Positions 21,565 to 32,935 of a stretch of 64,000 nt of DNA are shown here, one piece after another (positions within the stretch are counted from its first letter, which is position 1; the number at the start of each line of letters is the position of its first letter). A program made the translations under genes and the position numbers. Below the pieces are notes generated by a model that worked only from the letters and a program-made list of their open reading frames with translations, had not been told where the DNA came from and did not search any database. The DNA is from Diphasiastrum complanatum. Lineage: Eukaryota > Streptophyta > Lycopodiopsida > Lycopodiales > Lycopodiaceae. The stretch lies in the NCBI GenBank assembly GCA_029204225.1, contig CM055105.1, positions 12,228,224-12,292,223 of the forward strand. Reading direction: 5' to 3'.

Positions 21565-22346
21565 TCAAGATTAGCACTTAACCTCATAGCTTTAGCACTT
21601 TCACATAAAGTTCTATTCTTCCTTTCAGCCACTCCATTTTGTTGTGGGGTCCTTGATGTTGTATACTCCCTCTTGATCCCATGCTCATCACAAAAGGCCT
21701 TGAACTTGTTAGATATGTACTCACCACCATTGTCACCTCTCAAGCACTTGATCTTTGTGGAGAATTGGTTCTCCCTTGCATTCTTGAACTTGACAAAGAC
21801 AGCATACACTTCATCCTTGCTCTTTAGTAGATAGATCCAGCAAAATCTACTAAAATCATCAATGAATGTTACATACATCTTAGCTCCACTATTGCTAATT
21901 GTAGTAAATCCATGAATATCCGAATGTACAAGTTGAAAAGGCTTTGTAGATCTAGAAATAGATCTAGTATAAGGTAGTCTACGTGACTTAGACAAAGCAC
22001 AAGACTCACAAACATGCTTGTCATTACTTAAGGAACTTGGAAGGCCAATCACAACCTTCTTCCTTGCCATTACCTCCAATGACTTGAAGTTGAGGTGTCC
22101 CATCCTTTTGTGCCAAACCTCTTGAATAGAAATTTGCTCTCTTGCAACACATCCAACTTGGTTAGCAATAACACAAGCATCAAGTTTGAACAACTTCCCT
22201 TGTCTTTTACCTTTTCCAATCAAGACATCCTTCCTTTTGATCAAACAAGCATCTCCATCAAATTCCATCTTGAGGCCCTTACTTAGCATTTGACTCACAC
22301 TAAGCAAATTCTTGGTAATAGATGGAATAAACAAGACATCCTCCAA
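21565..22346 (-). pseudogene. Copia pre-integrase and integrase
   Basis: The frame begins with the conserved copia segment VLFIPSITKNLLSVSQM, then the zinc-binding HKRMGHLNF...C..C of the pre-integrase domain. The catalytic core follows with its Asp residues (HSDIHG near 21930; FIDDFSRF near 21855) and a QNGVAERKNRT motif containing the catalytic Glu near 21640. At about 21565 homology ends after MRLSANLDK and the frame runs into antisense sequence of the neighbouring element. The frame is separated from gag by a microsatellite-linked frameshift at 22357-22383. Integrase inserts the DNA copy into the host genome. Confidence 0.92.
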
Positions 22347-22356
22347 ATGAACATTC

Positions 22357-23430
22357 CTATTTGTAGAGAGAGAGAGAGAGAGAAATAGGAATTATGCCAA
22401 TCCCTTTGATTGCACACTCACCATCATTGGCCGTGTAGATCACCCTCTTGTCATCTCCATATGCCAACAAAGAAGTGAAGTACTCTTTGTGAAAGGTCAT
22501 GTGTGAACTTGCTCCACTATCAATCCACCAAGGATCTAGATCTCCATCATCAGCAAGCATACATGAAGACATCACAAAAGCATCATCATTTGCATCTTGC
22601 ACATCCAAATCCTCATCAAGAGTAAGATTACCTTGCTTGTCTCCTTGATCTCTCTTCTTCTTATAGCACTCACTTGCAAAGTGTCCTTTGATGCCACAAT
22701 AGAAGCATTTGAGCTTTGATCTATCCTTCTTTTTGCCACTTGAAGAAGCATCCACTTGATCTTGCCCTTTAGACCACTTGCTTTTGGTTTTGCCCTTGAA
22801 TTTGCCCTTTGTGAACATAACATCCTCTTGAAGTGTCGATGTAGATCCACCTCTTGCTTGAAGCCTATATTCCTCATTGATCAAGATCTCTTGAAGATCC
22901 ATCAAACTTGGCAAAGTCTTTTGAATAGCAATACTTTGAACAATGTTAGCATGAGCATCCAACAAGCCATTAAGAATCACTTGAATAAGCTCTCCTTCCT
23001 TAATGCTTTCATCTATGCAAGCTAACTCATCATTCAATGCTTTCATTCTCAAAACAAAAGTACTTGGACTTTCTTCATTCTTTTGCAAACAAGAAAAGAT
23101 TTGCCTTCTTAGAGTCAACACTCTAGAAGTAGACTTGGATTCATAAAGCTCCTTCAATGAATTCCAAGCTTCCAAAGATGATGTGCACTTACCAACTTCC
23201 TTGAGAAGTTCATTGGTAACATTCATCTTTATGATGTGTAGACCCTTCTTGGCCCTCTTGTCATACCTCAATTGATCTTGTTGTGTTGCTGGTCTCTCCT
23301 CCAAACCTACAACAATATCCAAAACATCATTCATCTCAAGAAGTGACTCCATCCTCACTTTCCATAATGAATAGTTACTTGAGGTAAGTCTATCATTGGC
23401 TTCCAACATGACTCCAATTGAGGTTGCCAT
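22357..23430 (-). CDS. Copia gag with zinc knuckle and protease start
   Basis: A 357-codon uninterrupted frame from ATG 23430. It begins with the usual copia gag start (LTSSNYSLWKVRME), followed by the UBN2-type capsid domain (residues about 60-200). A basic region and the CCHC zinc knuckle CFYCGIKGHFASEC (about residue 242) come next. The protease active site WWIDSGASSHMT (about residue 303) has the Asp intact. The frame is cut at its end by a (CT)n run, after which it closes with Tyr-Lys. In an intact copia element gag and pol form one polyprotein; here the run shifts the frame, so only gag and the start of protease could be made. Confidence 0.9.
   Translation of the reverse strand: MATSIGVMLEANDRLTSSNYSLWKVRMESLLEMNDVLDIVVGLEERPATQQDQLRYDKRAKKGLHIIKMNVTNELLKEVGKCTSSLEAWNSLKELYESKSTSRVLTLRRQIFSCLQKNEESPSTFVLRMKALNDELACIDESIKEGELIQVILNGLLDAHANIVQSIAIQKTLPSLMDLQEILINEEYRLQARGGSTSTLQEDVMFTKGKFKGKTKSKWSKGQDQVDASSSGKKKDRSKLKCFYCGIKGHFASECYKKKRDQGDKQGNLTLDEDLDVQDANDDAFVMSSCMLADDGDLDPWWIDSGASSHMTFHKEYFTSLLAYGDDKRVIYTANDGECAIKGIGIIPISLSLSLYK
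22365..22383. repeat. Short (GA)n run inside copia coding sequence
   Basis: Nineteen bases of AG repeat, read as Ser-Leu repeats on the coding (minus) strand. The frame that continues correctly into the next conserved pol segment lies out of phase on the other side, so a change in repeat length is the likely cause of the frameshift. Confidence 0.85.
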
Positions 23431-24018
23431 GTAGCAATGACCTGATCTTCTCTTTCAACCTGCTTCAATGCACAAAGCACTCCTTTGAACAACAACAAAT
23501 GCTTTCAAAAGAAATCACCAAGATTTGAAACTATCTCACAAATTCTCTTCTAGCACTTATCCAAGCAAATCAACACATAGAATCATGGAATCTTGATCAA
23601 CCTATGATCTATCCTCAATCTAATGACTTTTGCCACTTCTTAAGATTGAAACACACTCAAATGAAGTCCAGCAACCTCACTATCTAGAGATCCAATCAAA
23701 ATTAGGGTTTTAACAAAATCACAAAAAATTGACTATTCCAAATCTACATGCAAATGCTGAAAATTTGATATGCAATCTATAAGCCACCACTTAGGCTGAA
23801 CCAATGATCCAAAAATCGGCCAAATCCAGCATGTGAATTCAAAAAATGGAATTGAACAAGTATATTGACCTATTTAGTGTTTTGATCTACAAAAGATCCA
23901 ATCTACAAAAGCAAAAAATCCGATTTTGGTGTAGAATCCTCTCTAACATGCTCTAGACTTGATATCTTCACCAAATCATTGATAGATATGATTTTCTCCT
24001 TCATAACCTGAAACACAA

Positions 24019-24030
24019 GCTCTGATACCA
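24019..24030 (-). promoter_or_regulatory. Copia primer binding site
   Basis: The minus strand reads TGGTATCAGAGC, the standard plant copia site complementary to the initiator methionine tRNA 3' end. The LTR begins directly to the right, at 24031 (plus strand tgtgaaag), and gag starts about 590 bases downstream. Confidence 0.9.
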
Positions 24031-24200
24031 TGTGAAAGATTTCAGATCCTTAAGATCCAATCTACTTGAATGATCTTTGGTTAGAAAGAGAAATACACTA
24101 CCAATTTCACCAATGTAGAAAAAATCAGCATCTACACACAATTTGAGATGCAAACACTAATAGAACTTGATAAAACTTGAATGAAATGATTATGTACTGT

Positions 24201-25400
24201 TGGTGTGTCCCTACTCATGGGCACAATTTCAATGAAATATTAAACCTCTTAAGACAAGGGGAAAAAAATGTCATACACCAGGCTACGGTTATATGACATT
24301 TGTCTCTTGCAAAATGACTCATTATTTTCATCCTATCTTGATGATATTTACTCATTTCGAATATCTGTGACAACTCATATTATCTTCATAAGGTCAATGC
24401 CTCAACGTTCTTGTTTTATGCACAAAGAACAATTCCAATTTATCATTTCTAATTTGTGCACTGATTATGGACTACGTTTCCCTTGTCCATGCAGAGGCCC
24501 ACCCCAGTTTCACATTAGCAAGGCCCTTATACCTCTCACATGAGCCCCTCCCCCCCCCTCCCCCCCCCCAAGAGGTGCAATCTCTAATAAATTGGCCATT
24601 GAAGCATGTTGAGTGTCATAGAAAACCCAATTGCGTGACATTCCTCCCAGACCTTAAGTGGTACAACAGGTGAGCCACCTTAGATGCTAGGTAGGGCATG
24701 CTACCCTTAATTTGAGACCCTCACCAATGTTTTTGGGTCATTTGGACTCTTATTTCCCATGTCATTAATGCACTTGCCAAACAATTCTAATGTGAAAATG
24801 TTCAAAGTTTCTTCTTACACAACATTCACACTTACGTCACATAATAAGGCCAAGCCAAGAAGCAACACAAGGTGCCAGACTAGTCGTGTTGGGCAAGGTT
24901 CCAACTCTTATCCAACAAACTGCAGTGACAAGTGGCAAAACAACTAGGAGAATGGGAGTTTAAATAAACCCCTTGACAATTTTTTAATCTAGTCACATAA
25001 GTTAAAAGTGTGTCAATGTATTCCAATAGACTTACTAGTGATTGGCTTGATCCAAGAGTGGTTTGAGACTTTGAAATAAGATGTGCTCAACTCTCAAGGC
25101 CTCTAAGCTCCCTCACTTTTGGATGAGACTCTAGAGAGAGCACTTATGAAATCACATGTGCAACAATACTAAGTTTGCCTTTAAGGCACTTTAACTAAAG
25201 TGAACTTCTTTTCATCTCTCTCTCTAACTCTATGCCAAAGCTATTGAGGGTTCAATTGTAGGTTAATAGCTGTGCAATCTTGATTCTTTAGTGTGCACTG
25301 TGTACCATCTACATACTAACTCTCACGTGAATCATGCAGCTGCCGCTCGTCTTCTGCTGCTGCATTCTGATTGCTTCCTGATCCACAAACACAATGCCCT
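24201..25400. other. Upstream region of the DHDPS gene
   Basis: No coding region found. A C-rich run lies at 24545-24569. A CACGTG word in the palindrome tcacgtga (25323-25330) is a possible G-box about 600 bases before the DHDPS start codon. The left limit, the right end of the copia LTR, is uncertain. Confidence 0.4.
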
Positions 25401-25404
25401 GAGG

Positions 25405-25420
25405 CCTAATATATATCTAA
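25405..25420 (+). promoter_or_regulatory. Possible TATA region of the DHDPS promoter
   Basis: An AT-rich taatatatatc stretch (about 25408-25417) lies some 550 bases before the start codon. It is the best TATA-like match in the upstream region, but AT-rich words are common here and no transcript start is known. Speculative. Confidence 0.2.
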
Positions 25421-25930
25421 TTTCATAGAAATATCCCCAATGAGTAATGAATCCTGATATAGATATTTGCAATCAGGGAAGTATTCTCGAGTCTTGCTAC
25501 TTAATTTGCAATTGTCTAGATACTAGACACCTCTCTTCTTTTGGTTCATTTCGTGTAGCGAGAGTTGGTTTTCAGCTTTATGGGCTTTAGATCAGGGAGG
25601 GAACAGAAGCAAGGCAACTGAGAAATTTGTATCTACAGGGTCTTCTTGTTTTAGCTGGTGGGACTTTTTGAAATTTAAACTTTTCAAGAAAAGCCCCCTC
25701 CCATCTGGATCTTCCTTATCTAAAGAGGTTTTTGTTTTCAGTGGTATCGTAGTTGTTTCTTCTCTCATCCTCAGAGAATTTACATTGCTTTCATTTGCTG
25801 TTTCTAAAGAAGGGATAGCGTATTTTCTAAAGGGCTGACGATTTAAGAAGGGCAGAGCCATTTGTTAGCATTGTGAGATTTTATTCTCATCTTTTGTCTG
25901 CACGTTTGAGGCTGTGAGTGTGTCTTCTTA

Positions 25931-25962
25931 AGAGAGAGAGAGAGACAGAGAGAGAGAGAGAG
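25931..25962 (+). repeat. GA-rich tract abutting the DHDPS start codon
   Basis: agagagagagagagacagag followed by further AG repeats runs straight into ATG 25963. It lies in the 5' untranslated region. A TGA at 25915-25917 is in frame upstream, so translation cannot start further upstream in this frame. Confidence 0.9.
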
Positions 25963-26240
25963 ATGGCCTTGATAACCAGAACATGTGCTATAGACCGAAC
26001 TCATGTCCACAGCATTTCCAATCTACAAACTGCTCCCGTGAATGAGCAGACAGGAATGATGCGATCCAAGGCCCTGCAACAAAGCGGAGACCTCAGATTG
26101 AAGAGCCATCATCAAGCTTTACTTTCTCATTCACATTGCCCAAGGGCGGCAAGCGGAAGTAAGAAAATGTGGATATCACCCAAAGCTGCCCTTTTACAAG
26201 ATGCTCCTCTGCCCATGAAGAGCAACGAGGTGAAAAACAG
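25963..26240 (+). CDS. DHDPS: Dihydrodipicolinate synthase, exon 1 (transit peptide)
   Basis: Exon 1 of plastid 4-hydroxy-tetrahydrodipicolinate synthase. ATG 25963 is the first in-frame start and has a good plant context (G at -3, G at +4). Its 92 codons are rich in Ser, Arg, Lys, His and Gln and poor in acidic residues, as in a chloroplast transit peptide. The end carries WISPKAA (residues 70-76) and a PMKSNEVKN segment, which resemble the same region of Arabidopsis DHDPS as I remember it. The exon ends at 26240 before gttagt, a good donor, in phase 2; the split codon becomes Ser93 with exon 2. It is longer at the N-terminus than the roughly 365-residue Arabidopsis proteins, which is normal variation for transit peptides. 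Confidence 0.85.
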
Positions 26241-27169
26241 GTTAGTCCGCATCCGTTCTTTGAATGCTTCAACTTTACTATATAAGCAGAAAAGGATCTA
26301 CAGTTTCTACTTTGATGGGCATTTGAATTGATAGAACAATCGGTATAAGCTGCACATTTACTTGCAATACCTAAACCAGGATGCGGTCTTATCGCACACT
26401 GATCAGCTCAGTCTACTTGTTTTAGTCTAGTTTGTTCTGCTAACAAGCTGATTGAAAACAGATAGTCGCCATTCTTTTGTCACATCAAGTTACGTACTGC
26501 AGTTTGTAAGGTTCCCGGTTGTTATCTGATCGATTGATATTTTGATATGTGCTCGTGTTTAACAAATCAAATCTGAGCAGAAATTGGCACGAATTCAAAA
26601 TTTGCTCTTAGTTCCTCATGCCAAATCTTTATGAATCTCAACAGTTCGACATTTCAAATTATCTTGTTGCTTCCAACTCGCGTGTAGTTGATAGTCTGTA
26701 ATGACTATCTCTAGCTTTAAAAGTCTAGATTTCTCAACTTTTCTTCCCAGTTGAAGTATTTGGAGCCTGGAACAAATTCTTGGTGCCTTTGGCGGTAAAC
26801 TTTGTCGAAAGACTTGTGCTATTGCTGTCCTAACCTTCAAAAGTTAGTCAAATACAAAACATCTTTCGGCAGTGATGACGTGAGTAGTAGCATTTGGATT
26901 GTTCTATGGATGATGAAGTTGATGGTCCAAGACTTTCTGCCCTAAGGTTGATGATTGTGCACCTCCTGTATCATGTTGGATACTATTGTAGACATTATGT
27001 TCATTTATGCTTAAGTAGACAACATTTTTGTCTTTTTTTGGAGCTTACTATCCATTTGTAGTTTGCGACTCAAATTTCAATTTGGGTGAAAATGTGCTAT
27101 TAGAGCTTGTTGGGGAGTATAAACATATTACGATACCATGTTCAAAACATAGATGTGTGGCGTTCCGAT

Positions 27170-27215
27170 TGCGTTCCGGAATGCTCTTCCGGAACGAGCG
27201 TTCCGGAATGGTTCC
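27170..27215. repeat. Cluster of TTCCGGAA palindromes
   Basis: Three perfect 8-base palindromes TTCCGGAA (27174-27181, 27187-27194, 27201-27208) lie within 35 bases, followed by a near copy (gttccagaa). Outer parts are also mutually inverted, so several hairpins can form. Confidence 0.8.
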
Positions 27216-27599
27216 AGAAGTCTGTAGTGTTCTGAATTGGAATGTTGTGCTTTCAGTTTTTTTTTCATGAGTGTTTAGGATGGAAAAAAAACACCAAAAG
27301 GCTGTAGATAAAAAATAAAAAATACATTGCAAAAGTTTTGAAGTGTGAATCAGACTATTAGTGATCATTGATGCATGGTGTTTGATTTTCTTACAGTTCA
27401 GACTCTAGTTTATTGTCATGGTTTACAATCGTTCACATTGAGCTGCCATCTAGATAGTTAGTAAGGAGCCTTCTAGAAGTCCTTTAGCAACCTTTTTGTA
27501 ATATCACAATTATTGTAGAATCCAGATTTCCAGTGTAATTGAGAATCACCAAAGAGCACTTGTGGACGAGTAGAAAGATAGGGAATCCATCTCAAGGAT

Positions 27600-29770
27600 T
27601 TGCTATTGTCTCTCTCCTTGGCTTCTGCCCTTGCCTCTGGCTCTACCTCTGCCATTACCTCTAGTTCTACCAGAGCCTTGCCGACCTTTGCCTATGATAC
27701 TACGACGGTCTTTGGCTCAACATGCAAATCCATCAGACATACCCCACGCGTAAACACACCTCCCCCCCCCCCGAGGGCATTTGCTACTGTATTGAACTTC
27801 CCTCGTCTATATCTGATAGACATATCAAACTCTTGCATTAACTCAACCCAACTAAGCTTTCTGACCTTTGAGCTCAGGCTGATTGCAAAGGTACCTAAGG
27901 CTTTCATGGTCTGTCAGGATTTTAAAGTTGGCACCATACAAATAATACCGCCAAGTCTTAAGGGCATGTACTATAAAAAAGAGCTCTTTTTCATAGGCAC
28001 TATACCTAATCTGTGCTGGTTCGAGTTTCTTACCTTCGAATGCAGCTGGTCGTCCATTCTGAGTTAGTACATCACCAACTGCAGAGTAACTGGTATTTGT
28101 TTCGACCACAAATGGCTGATTGGGGTCGACGACTTTTAAAACTGGTGTGGTAGCTAAGGCCTTTTGAGAGCATCAAAACTCTCCTGCTGTGTGGACCCCC
28201 ATATGGACTCCTTTCCCTTCCCCTTAAGAAGATTTAATTTCTTTGTAGGGAAGGCCCTAAACTGTAGAGCCAGTCTCTCCCAAGAACAAGATCTGTGCGA
28301 TCTAGGTGCATTATATGAAAGCTAATTTCATCTTGATACCCCTGAATATCAAGACTTAAGCTACTTACCATAGTTTCCCAAATTTTCTTGGCCAAAGAAA
28401 CTATATACCTATGTTGACTAGGTATCTCTGGAAGTCTGAGTTTCTTGACTAGGGTGTAGTTGATGAAATTATGGGATTCCCCATCATCAACCATGACTCT
28501 AACTGATTGGTTGCCAATTTTGCCATGCATATGTACTAGATCATGTGGCCCAAAGCTGGAGGGCCTCCGTGGGTCCAAGTAAAGTCTAATTATGCTAAGG
28601 GACCCTATCTTGACTTTTGGGAGTGCCCTATAATTAGTAGTGGGTTTAGAAGGTTCTAGAACTTAGAGTTTGGAACAGTCTAGGCCCTTGGAAGGCCTAT
28701 TTATATGTACTCATTGTTCATTTGTAATTCATTCCCTTTCAAGCATTGCTACAACTTTCTCTTTCCTTGAGGGCGCCTAACCCTCTCCCTCTTCTTCTTC
28801 TTCTTCTTCTTCTTCTTCTTCTATATGGAGATTGAATGTTAGAAAGATCTTGGCACTTTGATTTCCTATAGTCTGTACAAGGTGAACTTGTTTTTTTAAT
28901 CTTTTTTTATCTTTTTTAATAAACGGCCCCTTGGGACATTGCCTAATTGTGTGTCCCTTTCCCATGCACACAAAGCACAAACGTTCTTGTTTGGCTTTCT
29001 TGAAATCTTCTGGTTTCAAGGGCTGAATGAGGGGCGTTTCTGAGGAGCATCGTTTTAAGGTTTTTCTTCTTTCTTTCTTTTCAAAAATTTCTTTTTAAAT
29101 TGAAAACTCTTCTGAGAAGGCTGGTCAGAAGAGGGTTGTTGTTTCGCTTTCTTCTTGCCCATTGAATCAACATAGATTTAGGCAAATCTTATAGCTTGCT
29201 CTAAGGAAGTAGGCGAATTTTTCTGAACCCCTACTTTATACTCATCTCGAAGTCCATGGACAAACCCTTTGACTTTCTGATAGTCATCCATATTTTTAAT
29301 CTCTAATATGGCTTCTCAATACTGCAAGATGTACTAGGTTAAGAATTTGTCCATGGCTGCTTTCTCCCAGGCTTCCCAGGCTCTATCAAGCTCATTTTCC
29401 GGTAGGAACTCTTGTAGGAAGGCCTCTTCAAAAGCCTTCTATGAAGGCCTCTTCAAAAGCCTTCCATGACCGGGGGTTTGCCCTGTCTCGTGGAGGTTTA
29501 ACCACCACTTGTAGGCCATGGGCCCTAGGGAAAGGCTGGCTTCGATTGCTTGCAAATGGTCAGGGGTCTGTTTAAGAGCATGAATGTTCTTCCATTTGGT
29601 GAGGAAGGTGTAAAATTATTTGCACTTTTGTCCTTCTCTTCCCCATTAAAAGTAGGAGGTTTTAAATCTTTGAAAAGATTGGGATGAGACCGAATGGGCT
29701 CACCCTCTGCTCATGGAAGTTGAGGAGAGAACCTCAAGGCAAGATGGCATGGTATGGCCCCAACAATCAA
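27600..29770 (-). pseudogene. Ty3/gypsy gag-protease-RNase H remnant in intron
   Basis: Minus strand, right to left. Gag occupies 29770-29040, with ELDRAWEAWEK-like and VKGFVHGLRDEYKV-like stretches across shifted frames. A zinc knuckle CFVCMGKGHTIRQC lies at about 28965. A Glu repeat encoded by a (CTT)n run follows. The protease (28578-28234) has a VMVDDGESHNFI active site and LVLGRDWL. Then sequence jumps directly to the end of RT (ALATTPVLKVVDPNQPFVV near 28150) and RNase H (AVGDVLTQNGRPAAF, YSAYEKELF, LTDHESLRYL, 28080-27880). The RT catalytic core is deleted near 28235. RNase H is frame-shifted near 27900. Confidence 0.88.
28791..28822. repeat. (CTT)n trinucleotide run
   Basis: Thirty-two bases of CTT repeat, read as poly-Glu on the coding minus strand of the gypsy gag. 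Trinucleotide expansions keep the frame, unlike the GA run in the copia element. Confidence 0.9.
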
Positions 29771-30279
29771 TCACTCAAAAAGCGTGACAAATTCTGAATT
29801 TTTGATGATTCTACGCACTAATCACTTTTGACAGCCTAATACTAACTGGTGTAGCTTTTGGAAAGACCTTTTGTTGTCCTACTAAGGCTAACCAAATGTC
29901 CTATAGTTCCGGAATGCCATCATACAACAAAAACCATGAAGAGTTGACCATGAATTTTCAAAAGAAATTGATGATTTTTGAAGGTTCTTAAGCTTATTTA
30001 GTGCATGCAACGACATATTAACTTTCTTGACCTCAAAACAACTTGATTCCAACAATCTAATCATTGATAATAATTTTAGCCAATTTTTTCTGTATCTTTG
30101 ATGTTATTCCTTGGTTTTGGCAAATTCTTAATCATTGGATACAATCAAAGGGTATGTGATGCACTACTTGGATCATCAACATGTAGTGTCAATTCAATTG
30201 CTAAGCTCTTGAGAACTAGGCTATAATGAAGATGGATACACCAATAGGGAAAACTGTAGCCAACCAACCGTGATTCTCC

Positions 30280-31010
30280 ACCAAAAAGTTGGAAATAAAC
30301 ACTCCCACCTCCCCTTTCAATCAAACTATGAGCCTTGCTTTGTCTACCTTGGTTGTGGTTGATAGACTCACAAGAATGGTTCAGTCTAATTCAACAAGTA
30401 AGAAGATTGATGTATCTAGAGTGGCGAACCTGTTTATCAAGCATGTATTCAAACGTCATTGGTTACCATCATCCATTGTGTCTAATAGGGATACTTGATT
30501 CACTAGTAACTTTTGGACCACAATAATGGCCAAACTTGAGGTCCATTTGAGAATGAACAGTACACATCATCTTGAAACATATGGCCAGACTAAAAGTTAA
30601 CCAAACCTTGGAGGATATTTCGAGTGTGTATGTTGCGGATAAGCAAAATTAATGAGAAAGGTAATTACTACTGTTAGAGTTTGGTTACAATGATAAACGA
30701 ATGAAAGTACAAAAATGAGTCCTTTCAAGCTTAGTTAAGGATTTTAGAAATCCTCACAAAGTGCCTAGTGTAGCTAGTTTTCTAACTCAAAGAGTGAAAT
30801 GCTTGCGTTAGCCAAAGAAATGTTATGCAAGCAATGGATCGAGCTACAACATATGCTGATCAAAATTGTAAACTGAGTTCGACGTAGGAGACATGGTGGT
30901 ATAATGATGTTCAGTGAGAGGATTTGGATTAATCCTAAAATGGGAATTAGGCCGCCAATGTCAAGCTTATTAGTTACGCCTCAAAATTCCACTCAAGGCC
31001 AATATGGTAA
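30280..31010 (+). pseudogene. Ty3/gypsy integrase remnant in intron
   Basis: Plus strand, heavily damaged integrase core and end. The first catalytic-region motif reads VVVDRLTRM near 30352, followed by FIKHVFKRHWLPSSIVSNRDT near 30435 and a NGQTD-like YGQT motif near 30585. Further downstream, TKMSPFKL near 30715 and a C-terminal domain follow in changing frames. It lies opposite in orientation to its neighbours on both sides. Confidence 0.8.
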
Positions 31011-31756
31011 TCAATAACCTTGAGAGTGTCTAGGGTACTTCAATAGTGGCACTTGGAGTAGCACATGGTGCGTGATGGCTATATGAACGTTGAGAGACTT
31101 AACAGTTGGAACTGGAGTTGAGTCCAATTAGTACGGAGGTTGCATGGGCACATCCATAGGGTGTTAAGGTCTATATATCTATAGTAACTCGCCCTCCTCA
31201 TCATTGGTTTTCAAGTTTTGAATACAAGTCTCTTCTATCTCATCAATCATTCACATATTGTGACTCAAGGGTGAAGCTTAGGTTGGAATGATCTTGAGCT
31301 CCTTGCTAGTTGGGTGTTGTGGCTCCACAAGATCCTTTCAAGTGTCCTTGTAAGCTGGTTCATTGAAAGACCTTCATACATGCTATGATGATGTGCGAGG
31401 CAAGGTGTGAAAAGTTATTCACATATGGCTGCGAGAGAGCCTCTGAGTGCTATTATGTTTGTAGGTACAACAAGCCAAGCAAGAACAACAAATTTTCTCA
31501 AAACTAGTTTGATTGACACTATAAAATGCGAATATGCTATTTCCTTTTGAAACAATTAACTTTTTTATTGTTAGCAAAAGGAATGTTATCCCTCAGAGTT
31601 GGCAAAATAGATTTAAGGTTATTTACATGAGCAGCATCACTGCAATTATACACAAGTATGTGATCAAAAATTTAACGACAAACTTGCTCATAATGAGCAC
31701 ATCGTTCATCAACATCATAAATGTTGCTGGGGCATTGGTTAGAGCAAAAGGTATCA

Positions 31757-32225
31757 CTAAAAATTCATAGTGACCAAAATGAGTTTTGAAGGCAGTCCTA
31801 TTCGCAGTTGTTCACGAACCCTCACTTGATGGTATCCACTTTTTGAATCAATCTTGCTAACCACAATAGCATTGTGAAGGGCATCCAACATATCATCTAT
31901 ACATGACATAAGATATTGATGCTTAACAATAATCTTGTTCAAGCCTCGATAGTCCACACACATCCCCTAGAACCATCCTTCTTCTTTTTTACCAGAATGA
32001 TCGAAGAGGCAAAGGGGGAAAAGCTAAGCCTTTATCTCCCCTTTGGCAAAGATAATTTCTAGTCATGCTCCAAACCTCTTCTTCCTCATTGCGACTCATT
32101 CTATAAGGTGGTCTATTAACATGAGATGATCCAGGAATCAATTCAATTATATGTTCCACGTTTCTTTTAGGGGGCAATTGAGGGCTTCCTTTGCACATGC
32201 GAACCAATCCCAAGCATAACATTGA
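31757..32225 (-). pseudogene. Ty3/gypsy RT start, minus strand in intron
   Basis: Minus strand: a PPYRMSRNEEEEV motif near 32110, then after a frame change a basic KKKKDGS and MCVDYRGLNKI at 31963, and VVSKIDSKSGYHQVRV near 31845. These are the first conserved RT blocks of gypsy. Homology ends near 31757, before the catalytic YVDD box. Confidence 0.87.
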
Positions 32226-32935
32226 AGCGTGCCAAGTGGGTTATCTAAAAATTCAACTTCTCAGATAGAGGCATACTCTCAACCTTGGCATCTGTACTTT
32301 CGCACCCCCGCTTTACCTGGATGGTTGTATGCTCAGTCTCAACCATTTAGTCAAAGTAGAATTGACTACATTGTGTGACGGTTCTCCATGCATAACAATC
32401 ATAAAAAGATTCAGGAGTACTTGGTCACATGGCATGGTAGACCTCTTTCAGATGCTACCTTGGAGACCATGCATAGTTCGCGTGCACAGTACCCAAAGTT
32501 TGTCATTGTGAACGATGTCTCTTGAGGTTGCATGGATATTAGAGCTTTTACTCCTTGCCCCACATGTAAACATTATTTACATGACAATTGTACAATTTGT
32601 GATTATTGAAATGGCTTGGAACTGGCTTTTGGTGACCATTGTAATTATGCTATAATTAGTTTGTACTGAACCTCAAGAATTGTGCTTAGCTTTGGCATGG
32701 GGTACTGGGTCATTTATCATGACCAATTGGACTGTCCTCCTAAAGGTAGGAGAGTTGACCGGTCGACAAGACATGGGTCATATGTTCACGTCTCCTCCCA
32801 GCCTTTGCTGTATAGATCACGATGAGGAATGCCTCCCTCTAGGCTCACTTATCCATGACCCTGAAGCACCCCTTGCATAGTTGACGCTCGCCACTTGGCC
32901 TCTTACAGATAGGCAAGCATGTAGGTCGACAAGTG

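Larger units (their letters stand above)
21565..24200 (-). mobile_element. Ty1/copia element, minus strand, 3'-truncated
   Basis: Read leftward: LTR (from 24031 to the right), primer site (24019-24030), leader, gag with protease start (23430-22357), then integrase (22346-21565). RT, RNase H and the 3' LTR are missing; the element ends where it meets the plus-strand copia fragment. Gag is open over 357 codons, making this the best-preserved transposon gene of the window. The right limit of the LTR is not determined. Confidence 0.85.

Noticed and set aside
24545-24569. C-rich run as a possible quadruplex or i-motif regulator of DHDPS
   Set aside because: It consists of long homopolymer C stretches far upstream of the gene with no spaced tract pattern or positional support.
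25918-25962. Upstream extension of the DHDPS frame through the GA tract
   Set aside because: It would need a GTG start and is preceded by an in-frame TGA at 25915; ATG 25963 is the first proper start.
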